64,000 nucleotides of DNA from Rhizobium sp. BT04 (GTDB lineage: Bacteria > Pseudomonadota > Alphaproteobacteria > Rhizobiales > Rhizobiaceae), in the NCBI RefSeq assembly GCF_030053135.1, contig NZ_CP125647.1, positions 1 to 64,000 on the forward strand, read 5' to 3'. Positions 18,368-26,958 of the stretch are shown piece after piece (position 1 is the stretch's first letter; every line of letters begins with the position of its first letter). The notes under the pieces were generated by a model. It saw nothing but the letters and a program-made list of their open reading frames with translations. It was not told where the DNA came from and did not search any database. The position numbers and the translations under genes were made by a program.

Positions 18368-19299
18368 GCTTTTGCGCCCTTGGCTGGAATGGGATGAACG
18401 GTGCCGCCGGTCTCGTCGCCGAAATAGACGCCGAAATTGCCGATCGAGCTTTCCATCGCAAAGCGGTTGACGATATCGGCGGTCGAACTGGTCTTGAATT
18501 TTGCCGCAGCCAAGGCGTCGGGTTTTACGAACCTGCCGCCGGCCGGCTCGCCGTCTCCGGCGACGGCGTGATAGACAATGTGCTGCTTGCCGTCGCTCTT
18601 GCCCTCATAGACCGAATAGAGAAAGCCGATGCTGACCTTCAGCCCGGTGAGCGCCTCGAGGTATTTCTCCAGCGTCTCGGTCGGGTTGCCGTCGTGGGCG
18701 TCAATGCTTGGGAGGGAGAGCACGTCGTCGCCGAGCAGCAGTACCTCGCCGCGGCGCTCGACGACGGCCGCAAGTTCGATATTGCCTTCGCTTGCCGCGG
18801 AAACCGCCTTGCTTGCCAGCGTCGGGGTGAAATAACCGCCGCGCGCATAACCGAGACCGTTGCGGCCGCTATTGTCGAAAGCTTCGATACGCCCCATCAA
18901 AATGACGTGGTCACCGGCCTCGATGACCTCTTCCATGGCGCATTCGAACCACGCCGCCACATTCGAGAAGATCGGGCAGCCTGCCGATCCCTTGGCCCAC
19001 TCGACCGCCGCAAACCTGTCTTCGACCGGCCGCGCAAAAGTGTTCGACACGTCCTTCTGCGTTTCCGAAAGCACGTTGATCGCAAAATGCTGCGCTCCGG
19101 TCATGGTGGCGAAATTGCGCGACGTCTTGGCAAGGCAGACGAGGAGAAGCGGTGGATTGAGCGAGACCGAGGTGAAGGAGTTCGCCGTGAAGCCGATCGG
19201 ATTTCCATCCCCGTCGCAGGCGGTGACGACAGTCACGCCTGTGGGAAAAGCGCCGAATGCATCTCGCAATGCCCTTGGGTCGACAGTCTGGATTGTCAT
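18364..19299 (-). CDS. Flavin reductase with a C-terminal extra domain
   Basis: Residues 1 to about 165 are a flavin reductase of the HpaC/RutF type (LRDAFGAFPTGVTVVTACD, GFTANSFTSVSLNPPLLLVCL, CAMEEVIEAGDHVILMG). Residues about 170-311 form a second domain that those stand-alone reductases lack. It has a Nudix-like look (AAVVERRGEVLLLGDD, LEKYLEALTGLKV) but no canonical Nudix box, so it is probably non-hydrolytic. Supplies FMNH2 to the monooxygenase encoded next, with which it overlaps by 4 bases. Also overlaps the hydrolase stop. Confidence 0.88.
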   Translation of the reverse strand: MTIQTVDPRALRDAFGAFPTGVTVVTACDGDGNPIGFTANSFTSVSLNPPLLLVCLAKTSRNFATMTGAQHFAINVLSETQKDVSNTFARPVEDRFAAVEWAKGSAGCPIFSNVAAWFECAMEEVIEAGDHVILMGRIEAFDNSGRNGLGYARGGYFTPTLASKAVSAASEGNIELAAVVERRGEVLLLGDDVLSLPSIDAHDGNPTETLEKYLEALTGLKVSIGFLYSVYEGKSDGKQHIVYHAVAGDGEPAGGRFVKPDALAAAKFKTSSTADIVNRFAMESSIGNFGVYFGDETGGTVHPIPAKGAKA

Positions 19300-20141
19300 C
19301 GTTCATCCTCCCCGAACGACAGCCACTCAGCGAGCAGCGAATTGACGATATCAGGCGCGGTCAGGTTCACCATGTGACGATGACCTTCGACGATACGGGC
19401 GTAGCCCCGCGGCGCAAGCTCCGCCATCTGCGTTGCCATCAGGGGCGTCGAGTTCGGATCATCGGATCCCGTCAGGAACAGGGCTGGACCTTGAACGTCT
19501 TTCCAGCGATCGGCATAGGTCTCGTCTCCTCCCGCGAAGGCGGCGTAAGCGACAGCATACCCCTGGGGATCGACGAGGTTGAGCCATGTCCGCGTCAATT
19601 CCCGCGCAACGACGCTGTCCGGATCATCGCCGAACCAGCGCGCCAGGGGACCGTCCTTGTCCACGCCCGTCACCAGAATGGCCGCGGCCCGTGCGAGCAC
19701 GGCAGCCTTTGCTTGCGGGTCACGCCTGTAGACACCGTTGAGGTATGCGACACGCCTGATACGTTCGCCGAACGTCGCCGCCGCCCCTCCCGATACCAGC
19801 GCTCCCATGGAATGGCCGGCAACATTTACAGTCTCGATCGCCATCTCGTCGAGAAAGCGCCCGAACCAGGCGACGAACTCCTCGAGGCGGCTGCCTTCCG
19901 GCAGTTTTGCGCTGTCGCCATGTCCCGGCATGTCGACGGCGATGACACGATGGCCGGCCGACAGAAATGCGATCTGCGGGGCCCAGGCCTCTAGCCGCAT
20001 GCCGACGCCGTGGATCAGAACCAGCGGTTCACCGCTGCCGGCCTCGTGATAGGCAGTTCCGCTTGCCGTCTTCCTTCGGGGCAAGTCAGCGGCGGCGCTC
20101 TTTGCTGCAGCGGCGCCTGAGATCGATCCGGCTGTCAGCAT
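19296..20141 (-). CDS. Alpha/beta hydrolase
   Basis: About 281 aa. VLIHGVGMRLEAW is the oxyanion block, GHSMGALV the nucleophile elbow (Ser), VTGVD and FLTGSDDPNS the Asp region, and EGHRHM the catalytic His. In RutD-like or ring-cleavage pathways such enzymes hydrolyse amides, carbamates or thioesters. ATG 20141 preferred; a TTG at 20162 overlapping the upstream stop is an alternative. The 4-base overlap with the flavin reductase gene shows operon membership. Confidence 0.86.
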   Translation of the reverse strand: MLTAGSISGAAAAKSAAADLPRRKTASGTAYHEAGSGEPLVLIHGVGMRLEAWAPQIAFLSAGHRVIAVDMPGHGDSAKLPEGSRLEEFVAWFGRFLDEMAIETVNVAGHSMGALVSGGAAATFGERIRRVAYLNGVYRRDPQAKAAVLARAAAILVTGVDKDGPLARWFGDDPDSVVARELTRTWLNLVDPQGYAVAYAAFAGGDETYADRWKDVQGPALFLTGSDDPNSTPLMATQMAELAPRGYARIVEGHRHMVNLTAPDIVNSLLAEWLSFGEDER

Positions 20142-20158
20142 CTCAGAGCCCCACCCCC

Positions 20159-20761
20159 TCAAACGCCCGCAGGGTTGGCGACGTCCTGCCCCAAATCCTT
20201 CAGATCCTGGTAGCGGTCGCCAATGCGGTGATGGGGACGCCCGCCCACCGAAGCACCGAGAGCCACGACAATCTCGTCGGCGGCAGGCGCGTCGGGGATC
20301 GAGGTCTGGATGGTCAGGTAGTGCGAACGGCGGCCTTCATCATTCTTGTCCATCAGCGGGATCATGATCGGCGCATTGGCAGGACCGCGTGTGTTGCAGA
20401 AGGCGAGATAGGACTTGGCGCCGACAGCGTGGCGATAAAAATTGCCGAAGCGCAACGTGTGAATGAGCGCAGACGCATGTTCGATCTCGCCATCCAGGCC
20501 GACGACGGCAGCCTTGCCATAGGCTTCGACGGCATCGCCGGAACCGACGGCATCGATGATCATCTTGGTCAGCAGCTCGCCGAGAACCGGAGCGCCTGCA
20601 TGGATTTCGGGCTTGAGGTCCTCAACAAAGCCGCGGCCCGCCCAAGGATTCTTCACGACCACAAAAGCGGAGAACAGCTTGAGGGGCACTGCCGCGGCCT
20701 TGCCGCCTTCGATCAGCGTCGTTTCGATCTGCAATCCCGTCTTGCGAATTTGAATGGCCAT
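20159..20761 (-). CDS. DUF1185 (so-called amino acid synthesis) family protein
   Basis: 200 aa, recognised by LFSAFVVVKNPWAGRGFVEDL, VGLDGEIEHASALIHTLRFGNFYR and the C-terminal VALGASVGGRPHHRIGDRYQD. The family has a solved fold but, as far as I know, no firm reaction; related genes often occur beside amidohydrolases and transporters for N-containing compounds. First gene of the large leftward operon. ATG 20761 follows GAGG by 6 nt (a further ATG at 20773 is possible). The GntR-type palindrome lies 26 bases upstream. Confidence 0.85.
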   Translation of the reverse strand: MAIQIRKTGLQIETTLIEGGKAAAVPLKLFSAFVVVKNPWAGRGFVEDLKPEIHAGAPVLGELLTKMIIDAVGSGDAVEAYGKAAVVGLDGEIEHASALIHTLRFGNFYRHAVGAKSYLAFCNTRGPANAPIMIPLMDKNDEGRRSHYLTIQTSIPDAPAADEIVVALGASVGGRPHHRIGDRYQDLKDLGQDVANPAGV

Positions 20762-20786
20762 GGAACACCTCATCTCTCGGTTTCGT

Positions 20787-20804
20787 ATTATGGTATACCA
20801 TAAT
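20787..20804. promoter_or_regulatory. GntR-type operator before the catabolic operon
   Basis: Perfect 18-bp palindrome ATTATGGTATACCATAAT, 26 bases upstream of the DUF1185 start. Similar 18-mers lie at 21007-21024 (AATATGGCATACCATCAC) and 22555-22572 (ATTATGGCCTACCAAATA), the last before the GntR gene. Position close to the start codon suits repression. Confidence 0.7.
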
Positions 20805-21006
20805 ATATGGGTGTCAAGTTGGTTCTGCGAAGGCCAGATCGACGCCTAAGTGATCCAGAATTCGGCGCACATGCGCTCCCGACCGCCCGGAAGCGCTTCT
20901 TCACTCAGCTATTTGTCTGGAGCCGGACAGTGCGGCGTCTCTCCGCAGCAAAGCGACGTGTCGGGAGGTGATCGCAGCCCATATGATACCGCCTTATATA
21001 TTATTG

Positions 21007-21024
21007 AATATGGCATACCATCAC
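21007..21024. promoter_or_regulatory. Second copy of the ATGGNNTACCA box
   Basis: AATATGGCATACCATCAC, matching the operator at 20787 at its TATGG-N-ATACCAT core. It stands in gene-poor DNA 203 bases upstream of that box; it may be an auxiliary operator or a leftover of a rearranged promoter. The rest of 20805-21109 shows no gene. Confidence 0.5.
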
Positions 21025-21109
21025 ATCGAGCAAAGTTGGGTGTCAAGCTTGGAGTTTGGATTTTCTTCATCAACGAGTTTGATGCGACCTCTCGGACGCA
21101 GCGCATTGC

Positions 21110-21684
21110 ATAGATCATGGCGACCTGATCGACCGGGGTCCGGAAAGCTTGCCATCCCTCAGATTAGCCATGCAGGGTATTTCCGGCATTTCCAATCACA
21201 CCCTCATTGGAAACCACGAGCATCGGCTGCTTCAGCTACTCCAGACTCCGGATTGCAAAGGATGGATCGCTGGCTGAAAAATGGCGCCATTGATTTTTTT
21301 CAGGAACTGGGGATCGAACCCATCGACGGATGGGAAGAAAAGGCTTCGGAGCTTCTGGGTGAGCCTATGATTGAGTGGCGGCATTCTCTACCGCTCAAAT
21401 TACAAATAGGTGAGCTTCTTTTCGTCCATGCGGGCATAGACACGGATGTCCGATAGAGCTTCAGGACGGCCGAAACGCTTGCTTGGATTCGCGAGCCATG
21501 GACCTCATCGACCGGGCCATATAAAAATGATTGGGCCGTGATCCACGGCCACACGCCGATCGCGGCGGTCGAACTCGGCAACCCGCACAGAATGAACCTT
21601 GATACTGGGGCTTGCGAGACCGGTGTTTTGAGCGCGCTGCTCATTCATGGTGATCGCATGAAACTTTTTCAAACCAGCGAGTAG
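21110..21684 (+). pseudogene. Calcineurin-like metallophosphatase (serine/threonine phosphatase type), decayed
   Basis: Fragments of one phosphatase can be read in order: HGDLIDRGPES at 21116, GNHEHRLLQLLQTPDCKGW near 21215, then after a frame change near 21255-21275 WLKNGAIDFFQELGIEP and GELLFVHAGIDTDVR. An in-frame TAG at 21454-21456 interrupts it, after which the same frame continues with AVIHGHTPI and a natural TAG at 21682. The first metal motif (GDxHG) is missing at the 5' end. Two lesions plus truncation make it a pseudogene. Confidence 0.78.
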
Positions 21685-21789
21685 GCTGAGTTGCCGCGAA
21701 ATTCCCAACCGGCGTTCGGCTCTTGCGATAGATGAATGCAGGAGTACCCGCGCCGATGGCGTCCAACAGCAGCGCTGGCGGTTCCTGCC

Positions 21790-22485
21790 CTATTCGGCAG
21801 GCTTCTGCGCCGACAGCACCGCCTCGGCAATTGCGCTGGCAGCCGCGACATGATCCATCGCCGCCCGCTGGGCACCCTCGCCGTCGCCGCGGCGGATGGC
21901 ATCGATGATCTTAGACATCTGCAGCGGCCCTTCGATGCCGCGCCTTTCCGTCTTGATCGTCATCGAGCGCAGGTGGTTGATGCGCACGGTAAGCAGGTTG
22001 ACGACGCCCCAGGCGACATGCCTGTCGACCATGGTGAACAGCTTTTGATAGAAAGAAGAGGTATTGGCAAGCACAGCCGCCATATCATGGTCCCGGTAGC
22101 TGTTGCGGATTGCGGTCAGGGATTCTTCCAGCGCGGCGACGATCTCGGGGCTGCCACGCTCCGCGCACAGCCGCGCCGCCATGCCTTCGAGCGCACCGCG
22201 GATCTCATAGATCTGTCTGGCTTCGTCGATATCAAGCTGGGCGACGATTGGTCCCTTGTTCGGCAGATTGGCGACCAGCCCTTCCGATTCCAGATGTCTC
22301 AGAACCTCGCGCACGACCGTCCGGCTGACGCCGAGCTGGGCGCAGAGGTCGCGCTCGACAAGGCGGTCTCCGGGACGGAAGTATCCGTTGACGATGGCCT
22401 CGCGCACCTTGTCGAGCGCCAATTCCCGCAATGTCTTCGTAGGACGCTCGACCCTGATTGCTGCGTCCTTCAGAGCACCGCTCAT
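21790..22485 (-). CDS. GntR-family (FCD) regulator, likely of the adjacent catabolic operon
   Basis: 231 aa: winged helix (ALDKVREAIVNGYFRPGDRL, then CAQLGVSRTVVREVLRHLES) and an FCD helical domain (QIYEIRGALEGMAARLCAE). ATG 22485 is chosen because GAGG lies 6 nt upstream; the open frame continues upstream without a site. A copy of the ATTATGG-N-CTACCA box is 70 bases upstream, matching the perfect palindrome before the DUF1185 operon, so autoregulation and control of that operon are likely. The ligand may be the importer's substrate. Confidence 0.88.
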   Translation of the reverse strand: MSGALKDAAIRVERPTKTLRELALDKVREAIVNGYFRPGDRLVERDLCAQLGVSRTVVREVLRHLESEGLVANLPNKGPIVAQLDIDEARQIYEIRGALEGMAARLCAERGSPEIVAALEESLTAIRNSYRDHDMAAVLANTSSFYQKLFTMVDRHVAWGVVNLLTVRINHLRSMTIKTERRGIEGPLQMSKIIDAIRRGDGEGAQRAAMDHVAAASAIAEAVLSAQKPAE

Positions 22486-22554
22486 ACCGTACCTCAGTGT
22501 TGGATTGACTTCGCACGCTGAAATTTTCCAGCGGCAGCCGAATTCAGGAATCGT

Positions 22555-22572
22555 ATTATGGCCTACCAAATA
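22555..22572. promoter_or_regulatory. GntR-type box before the regulator gene
   Basis: ATTATGGCCTACCAAATA; the left half and centre match the perfect palindrome at 20787-20804. Confidence 0.6.
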
Positions 22573-22630
22573 CTGTAGCTGTCGGCGGCCAGCAATTCAA
22601 CAGCACCGTGCCGATCCCAGGATTGTCCCC

Positions 22631-24001
22631 CTATGCATCCGAAACGGGCCTCGCCCTGACGATCTCTTCGACCACGGTCTTCGCCTGCACCCGGATGTCG
22701 GGGACGGCGGTGATCTCCCAGAATTGCCCGGCCGTCAAGGCGCCGACAGCAAACAGCCGGGCAGGCGAGATCCGGGAGGCAGCCATGACCTCGGAAGCCG
22801 CATCCACCTGGATGCCGAGGCCGAGAGGATCGGGGGCGATCAGCTGAAAGCGGCTCATTTCCTTCAAAAGCGGCGAATGGCTGATCCCGGCGCGCTCCAT
22901 CCCCGTGCAGTTGACCAGCCAGTCCGCCCTGATCTCGGCGATCTCGCGCTTCGCCCTGACCCGGTAACCGGCGACGAGCCTGTCTTCCCCGGCCTCGAGC
23001 GATTTCAGGAAGCCTGCATGGAAGCGAACGGTTCCGTCCGAGACCAGTTTCTCGAACGCCGCGAACACATCGGGCGCCACCCGGTGACGGTGGATGTTCC
23101 ACCAGGGGAGCGCATGCCTGAGGAAGCGTGCCCGCTCCTCGCTCGAAAGCCGTTGCCATAGCGCCTGCGTAACCGGCCTCAGGCCGTCCATCACGCTCCG
23201 CCAGTCGGCGACCTCCTTGCGCTTGTCCCGCAAGGTCTTCAACAGGCCGCTGATCGTCCGGGGAAGCGTCTCGACGTCGATCGGCAGAGGCGCCGGCGGC
23301 GTCTTCGCATGTCCGAGCGGTGCCAGGCCACGCCGCGAAAGCACGTCGATCCTGCCTTTATGGCCATGGGCGCGAAGAGCGAGAACCTGATCGATCATCG
23401 TCAGGCCGGAGCCGAGGATGCAGACCGCATCGGAGGGTGCGACGCGCCTCAGCCACGAGAGCCGCCACGGGTTCTCGATGATCCGCGACCGCAAAAATGG
23501 CGGGACGCCGGCCGGATCGACCGGAAGGTTCGCGTTTCCGACGCCGAGACAGAGCACCACATTCTTCCCGGCAATCTCGTCGCCGTTGCCGAGGTGAAAG
23601 GCGAGCGTACTCGTGTATCGTTCCACGCATCCCGCCGCCTTGGCCTTGATGAAGTCGACCCGGCAACGGCCGTCCCGTCTTCGAAGCAGCCGCGCAAGCG
23701 TATCTCTGACATAAAGACCATAATCGCTGCGCGAGGCGAAATCGCCGGCCTGCAGCTGGCGTCCATGGCTTTTCAGCCACTCGACGAAGTCGTCGGGATG
23801 ATGCGGCAACAGGCTCATGCGGCCGGCTGGAACATTGAGGCGATGCAGATAAAGTTCCGTCCGGTACGCCGTTCCGCGGCCGAAACCAGGATCGTCGCCG
23901 ACGACGGCGATCTTCGCCGAGACGGGAAGCTGCTCGATGAGATTGCAGGTAACAGCGATCGCTGAAAAACCGGAACCGACGACGATCACATCGTATATCA
24001 A
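22631..24001 (-). CDS. FAD/NAD(P)-binding protein
   Basis: 456 aa. N-terminal dinucleotide motif VIVVGSGFSAIAVTCNL with the Gly pattern for FAD, GRGTAYRTELYLHRLNVPAGRMS typical of FAD-NAD(P)-binding (NAD_binding_9-like) proteins, a second region AVCILGSGLTMIDQVLAL, and the closing block WLVNCTGMERAG. Likely a cytoplasmic oxidoreductase or N-hydroxylase-like enzyme; the substrate is unknown. Starts with TTG 24001 behind GGGAG at 6 nt. Divergent from tauA, so an accessory step in use of the imported sulfonate is possible. Confidence 0.82.
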   Translation of the reverse strand: MIYDVIVVGSGFSAIAVTCNLIEQLPVSAKIAVVGDDPGFGRGTAYRTELYLHRLNVPAGRMSLLPHHPDDFVEWLKSHGRQLQAGDFASRSDYGLYVRDTLARLLRRRDGRCRVDFIKAKAAGCVERYTSTLAFHLGNGDEIAGKNVVLCLGVGNANLPVDPAGVPPFLRSRIIENPWRLSWLRRVAPSDAVCILGSGLTMIDQVLALRAHGHKGRIDVLSRRGLAPLGHAKTPPAPLPIDVETLPRTISGLLKTLRDKRKEVADWRSVMDGLRPVTQALWQRLSSEERARFLRHALPWWNIHRHRVAPDVFAAFEKLVSDGTVRFHAGFLKSLEAGEDRLVAGYRVRAKREIAEIRADWLVNCTGMERAGISHSPLLKEMSRFQLIAPDPLGLGIQVDAASEVMAASRISPARLFAVGALTAGQFWEITAVPDIRVQAKTVVEEIVRARPVSDA

Positions 24002-24224
24002 CGCATTCTCCCTGAAACTTCACACCGTCATCGAGGCATCTCGTCATTCAAGCCGCGTCACCCGCAGGCCCTTCCAGACTGCACCGGCAGCGGAATCATG
24101 AAAACAAATGTCTCCATTGTCTATAAATATAGTTTGTTATTTCTCCCGCTAGCCCGTTCCCAACCATTACCCTTTTGAAGGTGAGATCAAGGGGCCGGGT
24201 GGCCCTCAAACAAAGGGGCTCAGG

Positions 24225-25238
24225 ATGAATTTCAAAAAATTGGTTGCCGCGATCGCCATCGGCGTCGGCACTCTTGCAACGGCTGTGATCGCCCAGGCGG
24301 CGGATAAGAAGGTCGTCGTCGGCTATCAAACCGACGCCTTGCCGTCTTCCGTGGCGATCGCCAATGGCGAATTCGCCAAGGAAACCGGATACGAGATCGA
24401 CTTCCGCAGGTTCAACTCGGGCGCCGAAATCTTTGCGGCGATTGCCTCCGGTGACGTCCAGGTCGGCTATGTCGGCTCCAGCCCGTTTGCGGCTGCGGTC
24501 TCGCGCGGGCTCGAGGTCAAGGCCTTCTACCTCGCCTCCATCTCCGGCATCGACGAGGCTCTCGTCGTCCGCAACGGCTCCGGCATCGAAAGCCTGAACG
24601 ATCTGAAGGGCAAGAAGCTTGCTGCCGCGCCTGTTTCCACCGACCACTATCAGCTGCTGGCGCTGATCAAATCGCTGGGCCTGACCGAAAAGGACGTTCA
24701 GGTCTTCGCCATTCCTCAGCCCGAAATCGTCGCCAGCTATAACCGCGGCGATATCGATGGCGGCTTCGTCTGGGATCCGGCGCTCACCGAACTGAAGAAG
24801 AACGGGAAGGTTCTTGTCACCTCCAAGGACGTGGCGGACAAGGGTGCACCGACATTCTCGGCCTGGGTCGCGACCTCGAAATTTGCCGCCGACAACCCGG
24901 CCTTCCTGAAGGGCTTTGCTTCGGTCATCAACAAATACTACGCATCCTTCGCCTCAGACAAAGCTGCCTGGGGCCCCGACAGCGACAACGCCAAGTCGCT
25001 CGCCAAGCTTCTCGGCGGAACAGCCGACCAGCAGGCATCGGCCCTGAAGAACCTCACGCTGCTGACGCCTGAGGTCCAGGCATCGGAGGCCTGGCTCGGC
25101 GGCGGCGAAAAGGCGGGTGCCGGCAAGATCCTCAAGGACACCGCTTCGTTCCTGAAGGAACAGGGCAAGGTTTCCGACGTGCTGGCGAATTACGGCGCCT
25201 TCGTTACCGCCGACGCGCTCACCGGCGTCAGCAACTGA
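24225..25238 (+). CDS. tauA: Taurine/aliphatic sulfonate ABC transporter substrate-binding protein
   Basis: 337 aa with a Sec signal peptide (hydrophobic LVAAIAIGVGTLATAVIAQA, cut near residue 26). The mature protein follows the TauA pattern: VVVGYQTDALPSSVAIANG, IASGDVQVGYVGSSPFAAAVS, STDHYQLLALIKSLGL, NRGDIDGGFVWDPAL and the C-terminal DTASFLKEQGKV. Binds taurine or a close sulfonate in the periplasm. First gene of the importer operon, with a 13-bp stem-loop directly after the stop. The upstream region (24002-24224) holds an AT-rich stretch (GTCTATAAATATAG at 24119). Confidence 0.88.
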   Translation: MNFKKLVAAIAIGVGTLATAVIAQAADKKVVVGYQTDALPSSVAIANGEFAKETGYEIDFRRFNSGAEIFAAIASGDVQVGYVGSSPFAAAVSRGLEVKAFYLASISGIDEALVVRNGSGIESLNDLKGKKLAAAPVSTDHYQLLALIKSLGLTEKDVQVFAIPQPEIVASYNRGDIDGGFVWDPALTELKKNGKVLVTSKDVADKGAPTFSAWVATSKFAADNPAFLKGFASVINKYYASFASDKAAWGPDSDNAKSLAKLLGGTADQQASALKNLTLLTPEVQASEAWLGGGEKAGAGKILKDTASFLKEQGKVSDVLANYGAFVTADALTGVSN

Positions 25239-25246
25239 TCCTCCCC

Positions 25247-25276
25247 GACACCGGCGCGGCTTGCCGCGCCGGTGTC
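25247..25276. repeat. Stem-loop after tauA
   Basis: Perfect 13-bp stem (arm GACACCGGCGCGG) with a 4-nt loop between tauA and tauB. No T-run, so it is more likely an mRNA stabiliser or partial attenuator than a full terminator. Confidence 0.65.
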
Positions 25277-25294
25277 TAACTTGCGAGCGGCACC

Positions 25295-26083
25295 ATGCTT
25301 AAAGTCGATCACGCCAGCGTTTTCTTCTCCGCCCGCGACGGGCGGACCGTTCACGCGCTCGATCGCGTGTCCTTCGATATTCCCGAACGGGGTTTCGTCG
25401 TCGCGCTCGGAGCGTCGGGATGCGGCAAGTCAACCCTTCTCAATGCGATTGCCGGTTTCCTTCCGCTTTCGGAAGGCCGGATCACCCTCGACGGCCGCGC
25501 TGTCGAACGGCCGGGTGCCGATCGTGGCGTCGTCTTTCAGAAGGACTCGCTGTTGCCGTGGAAATCCGTGGCCGACAATGTCGGGCTCGGTTTGAAATTC
25601 GCCGGCGTCAAGCGCAAGGAGCGTGAAGCGCAGACCCTGGAACTGCTCCGGCTCGTCGGACTTGATGAATTCGCCGGTGCGTTTCCCTATGAACTGTCGG
25701 GCGGCATGCGGCAGCGTGTCGGCATCGCCCGGGCTCTGGCGACAAATCCCGACATCCTGCTGATGGATGAGCCATTCGGCGCGCTCGACAGCCTGACGCG
25801 CGAACAGATGCAGGAATTGCTGGTTTCCATCTGGGATAAAACGGCAAAGAAGGTTTTCTTCATCACCCACTCGATCGAAGAGGCTCTGTTCCTGGGTACG
25901 CAGGTCCTGGTCATGTCGCCGCGGCCGGGACGCGTCGTGGCGCGCTTCGATCTGGATTTCGTCCGCCGCTTCGCCGAAACCGGCGACGCCCGGTCGATCA
26001 AGGCGTCGCCGCAATTTGCCGAGCTGCGCGAGGAGATCCGCGCCATTCTGCACAGCACCGAAGATTTGAGGAGCGCCGCATGA
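25295..26083 (+). CDS. tauB: Taurine/sulfonate ABC transporter ATPase
   Basis: 262-aa ATPase of the nitrate/sulfonate/taurine group: Walker [10 protein letters not shown], signature [15 protein letters not shown], Walker [13 protein letters not shown], and [13 protein letters not shown] with the switch His. Its stop overlaps the start of tauC by 4 bases. Energises uptake at the inner membrane. Confidence 0.92.
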   Translation: MLKVDHASVFFSARDGRTVHALDRVSFDIPERGFVVALGASGCGKSTLLNAIAGFLPLSEGRITLDGRAVERPGADRGVVFQKDSLLPWKSVADNVGLGLKFAGVKRKEREAQTLELLRLVGLDEFAGAFPYELSGGMRQRVGIARALATNPDILLMDEPFGALDSLTREQMQELLVSIWDKTAKKVFFITHSIEEALFLGTQVLVMSPRPGRVVARFDLDFVRRFAETGDARSIKASPQFAELREEIRAILHSTEDLRSAA

Positions 26084-26934
26084 GCGATATCGTCCAGGCC
26101 CCGCCGATTGCGGCCGGTAGAGAGGACCGCCAGGTCAAGCTGGTGAAAATGGCAAGCTTCGGAGCCGGCGAGAAATCGACGGTGGCCATCAGTATTGCCA
26201 CGGCGCTTGCCATATTGCTGCTGTGGTGGGTCGTATCCGCGATTGGTGTCGTTCCACACCTCTTCCTGCCGCGCCCGGACGAGGTGCTGACACAGATCGG
26301 CGCCATCTATCGCGACGGTTACGCCGGCGCGTCGCTCTCCGAGCATGTTTTTGCGAGCCTGTTTCGCATCGTCGTCGCAGCCCTCATCGCCGTCTCCGCC
26401 GGCATTCCGCTCGGCTTGCTCATGGGTCTCAACCGCTGGGCGAAAGGCGTGCTCGACGCGCCGATCGAATTCTACTGGCCGCTTCCGCCGCTCTCCTACC
26501 TGCCGTTGATGATCATCTGGCTCGGCATCGGCGAAACGTCGAAGATTACACTGCTGGTGCTGGCGATGTTCGCGCCGATCTGCCTGTCGGCCCAGGCCGG
26601 CGTTCGTTCGCTGCCGATCGAGCGCGTCAATGCCGCCCGTTCGCTGGGCGCGAGCCGGCTGCAGCTCTTCCTGGACATCGTCCTGCCCTCCGCCCTGCCC
26701 GAGATCCTCACCGGCATCCGCATCGCGCTCGGCGTCGGCTGGGGCACGCTGGTCGCGGCCGAACTGATCGCCTCCACGCGCGGAATCGGTTTCATGATCA
26801 TGTCTGCGTCGCAGTTCCTGGCGACCGACGTCGTCTTCGTCGGCATCGGCATCATCGCGATCTGCGCCTTCACCTTCTCAGCCGCTATTCGTTTCCTCGA
26901 GGCATTCCTCGTCCCCTGGAAAGGCAAGCTCTGA
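26080..26934 (+). CDS. tauC: Taurine/sulfonate ABC transporter permease
   Basis: 284-aa inner-membrane permease with about six helices and the EAA-type loop ([26 protein letters not shown]). The family mark FLPRPDEVL lies near residue 62. Ends 24 bases before the convergent chaC gene. Probably imports taurine or another sulfonate when sulfate is scarce. Confidence 0.91.
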   Translation: MSDIVQAPPIAAGREDRQVKLVKMASFGAGEKSTVAISIATALAILLLWWVVSAIGVVPHLFLPRPDEVLTQIGAIYRDGYAGASLSEHVFASLFRIVVAALIAVSAGIPLGLLMGLNRWAKGVLDAPIEFYWPLPPLSYLPLMIIWLGIGETSKITLLVLAMFAPICLSAQAGVRSLPIERVNAARSLGASRLQLFLDIVLPSALPEILTGIRIALGVGWGTLVAAELIASTRGIGFMIMSASQFLATDVVFVGIGIIAICAFTFSAAIRFLEAFLVPWKGKL

Positions 26935-26958
26935 CCGGACGGCGACAGGCAGCCCTGT

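Noticed and set aside
24119..24139. GTCTATAAATATAGTTTGT upstream of tauA as a fourth copy of the sulfur box
   Set aside because: Only the left half-site matches at the right spacing; TAGAC is missing nine bases on. Kept as a weak hint only.
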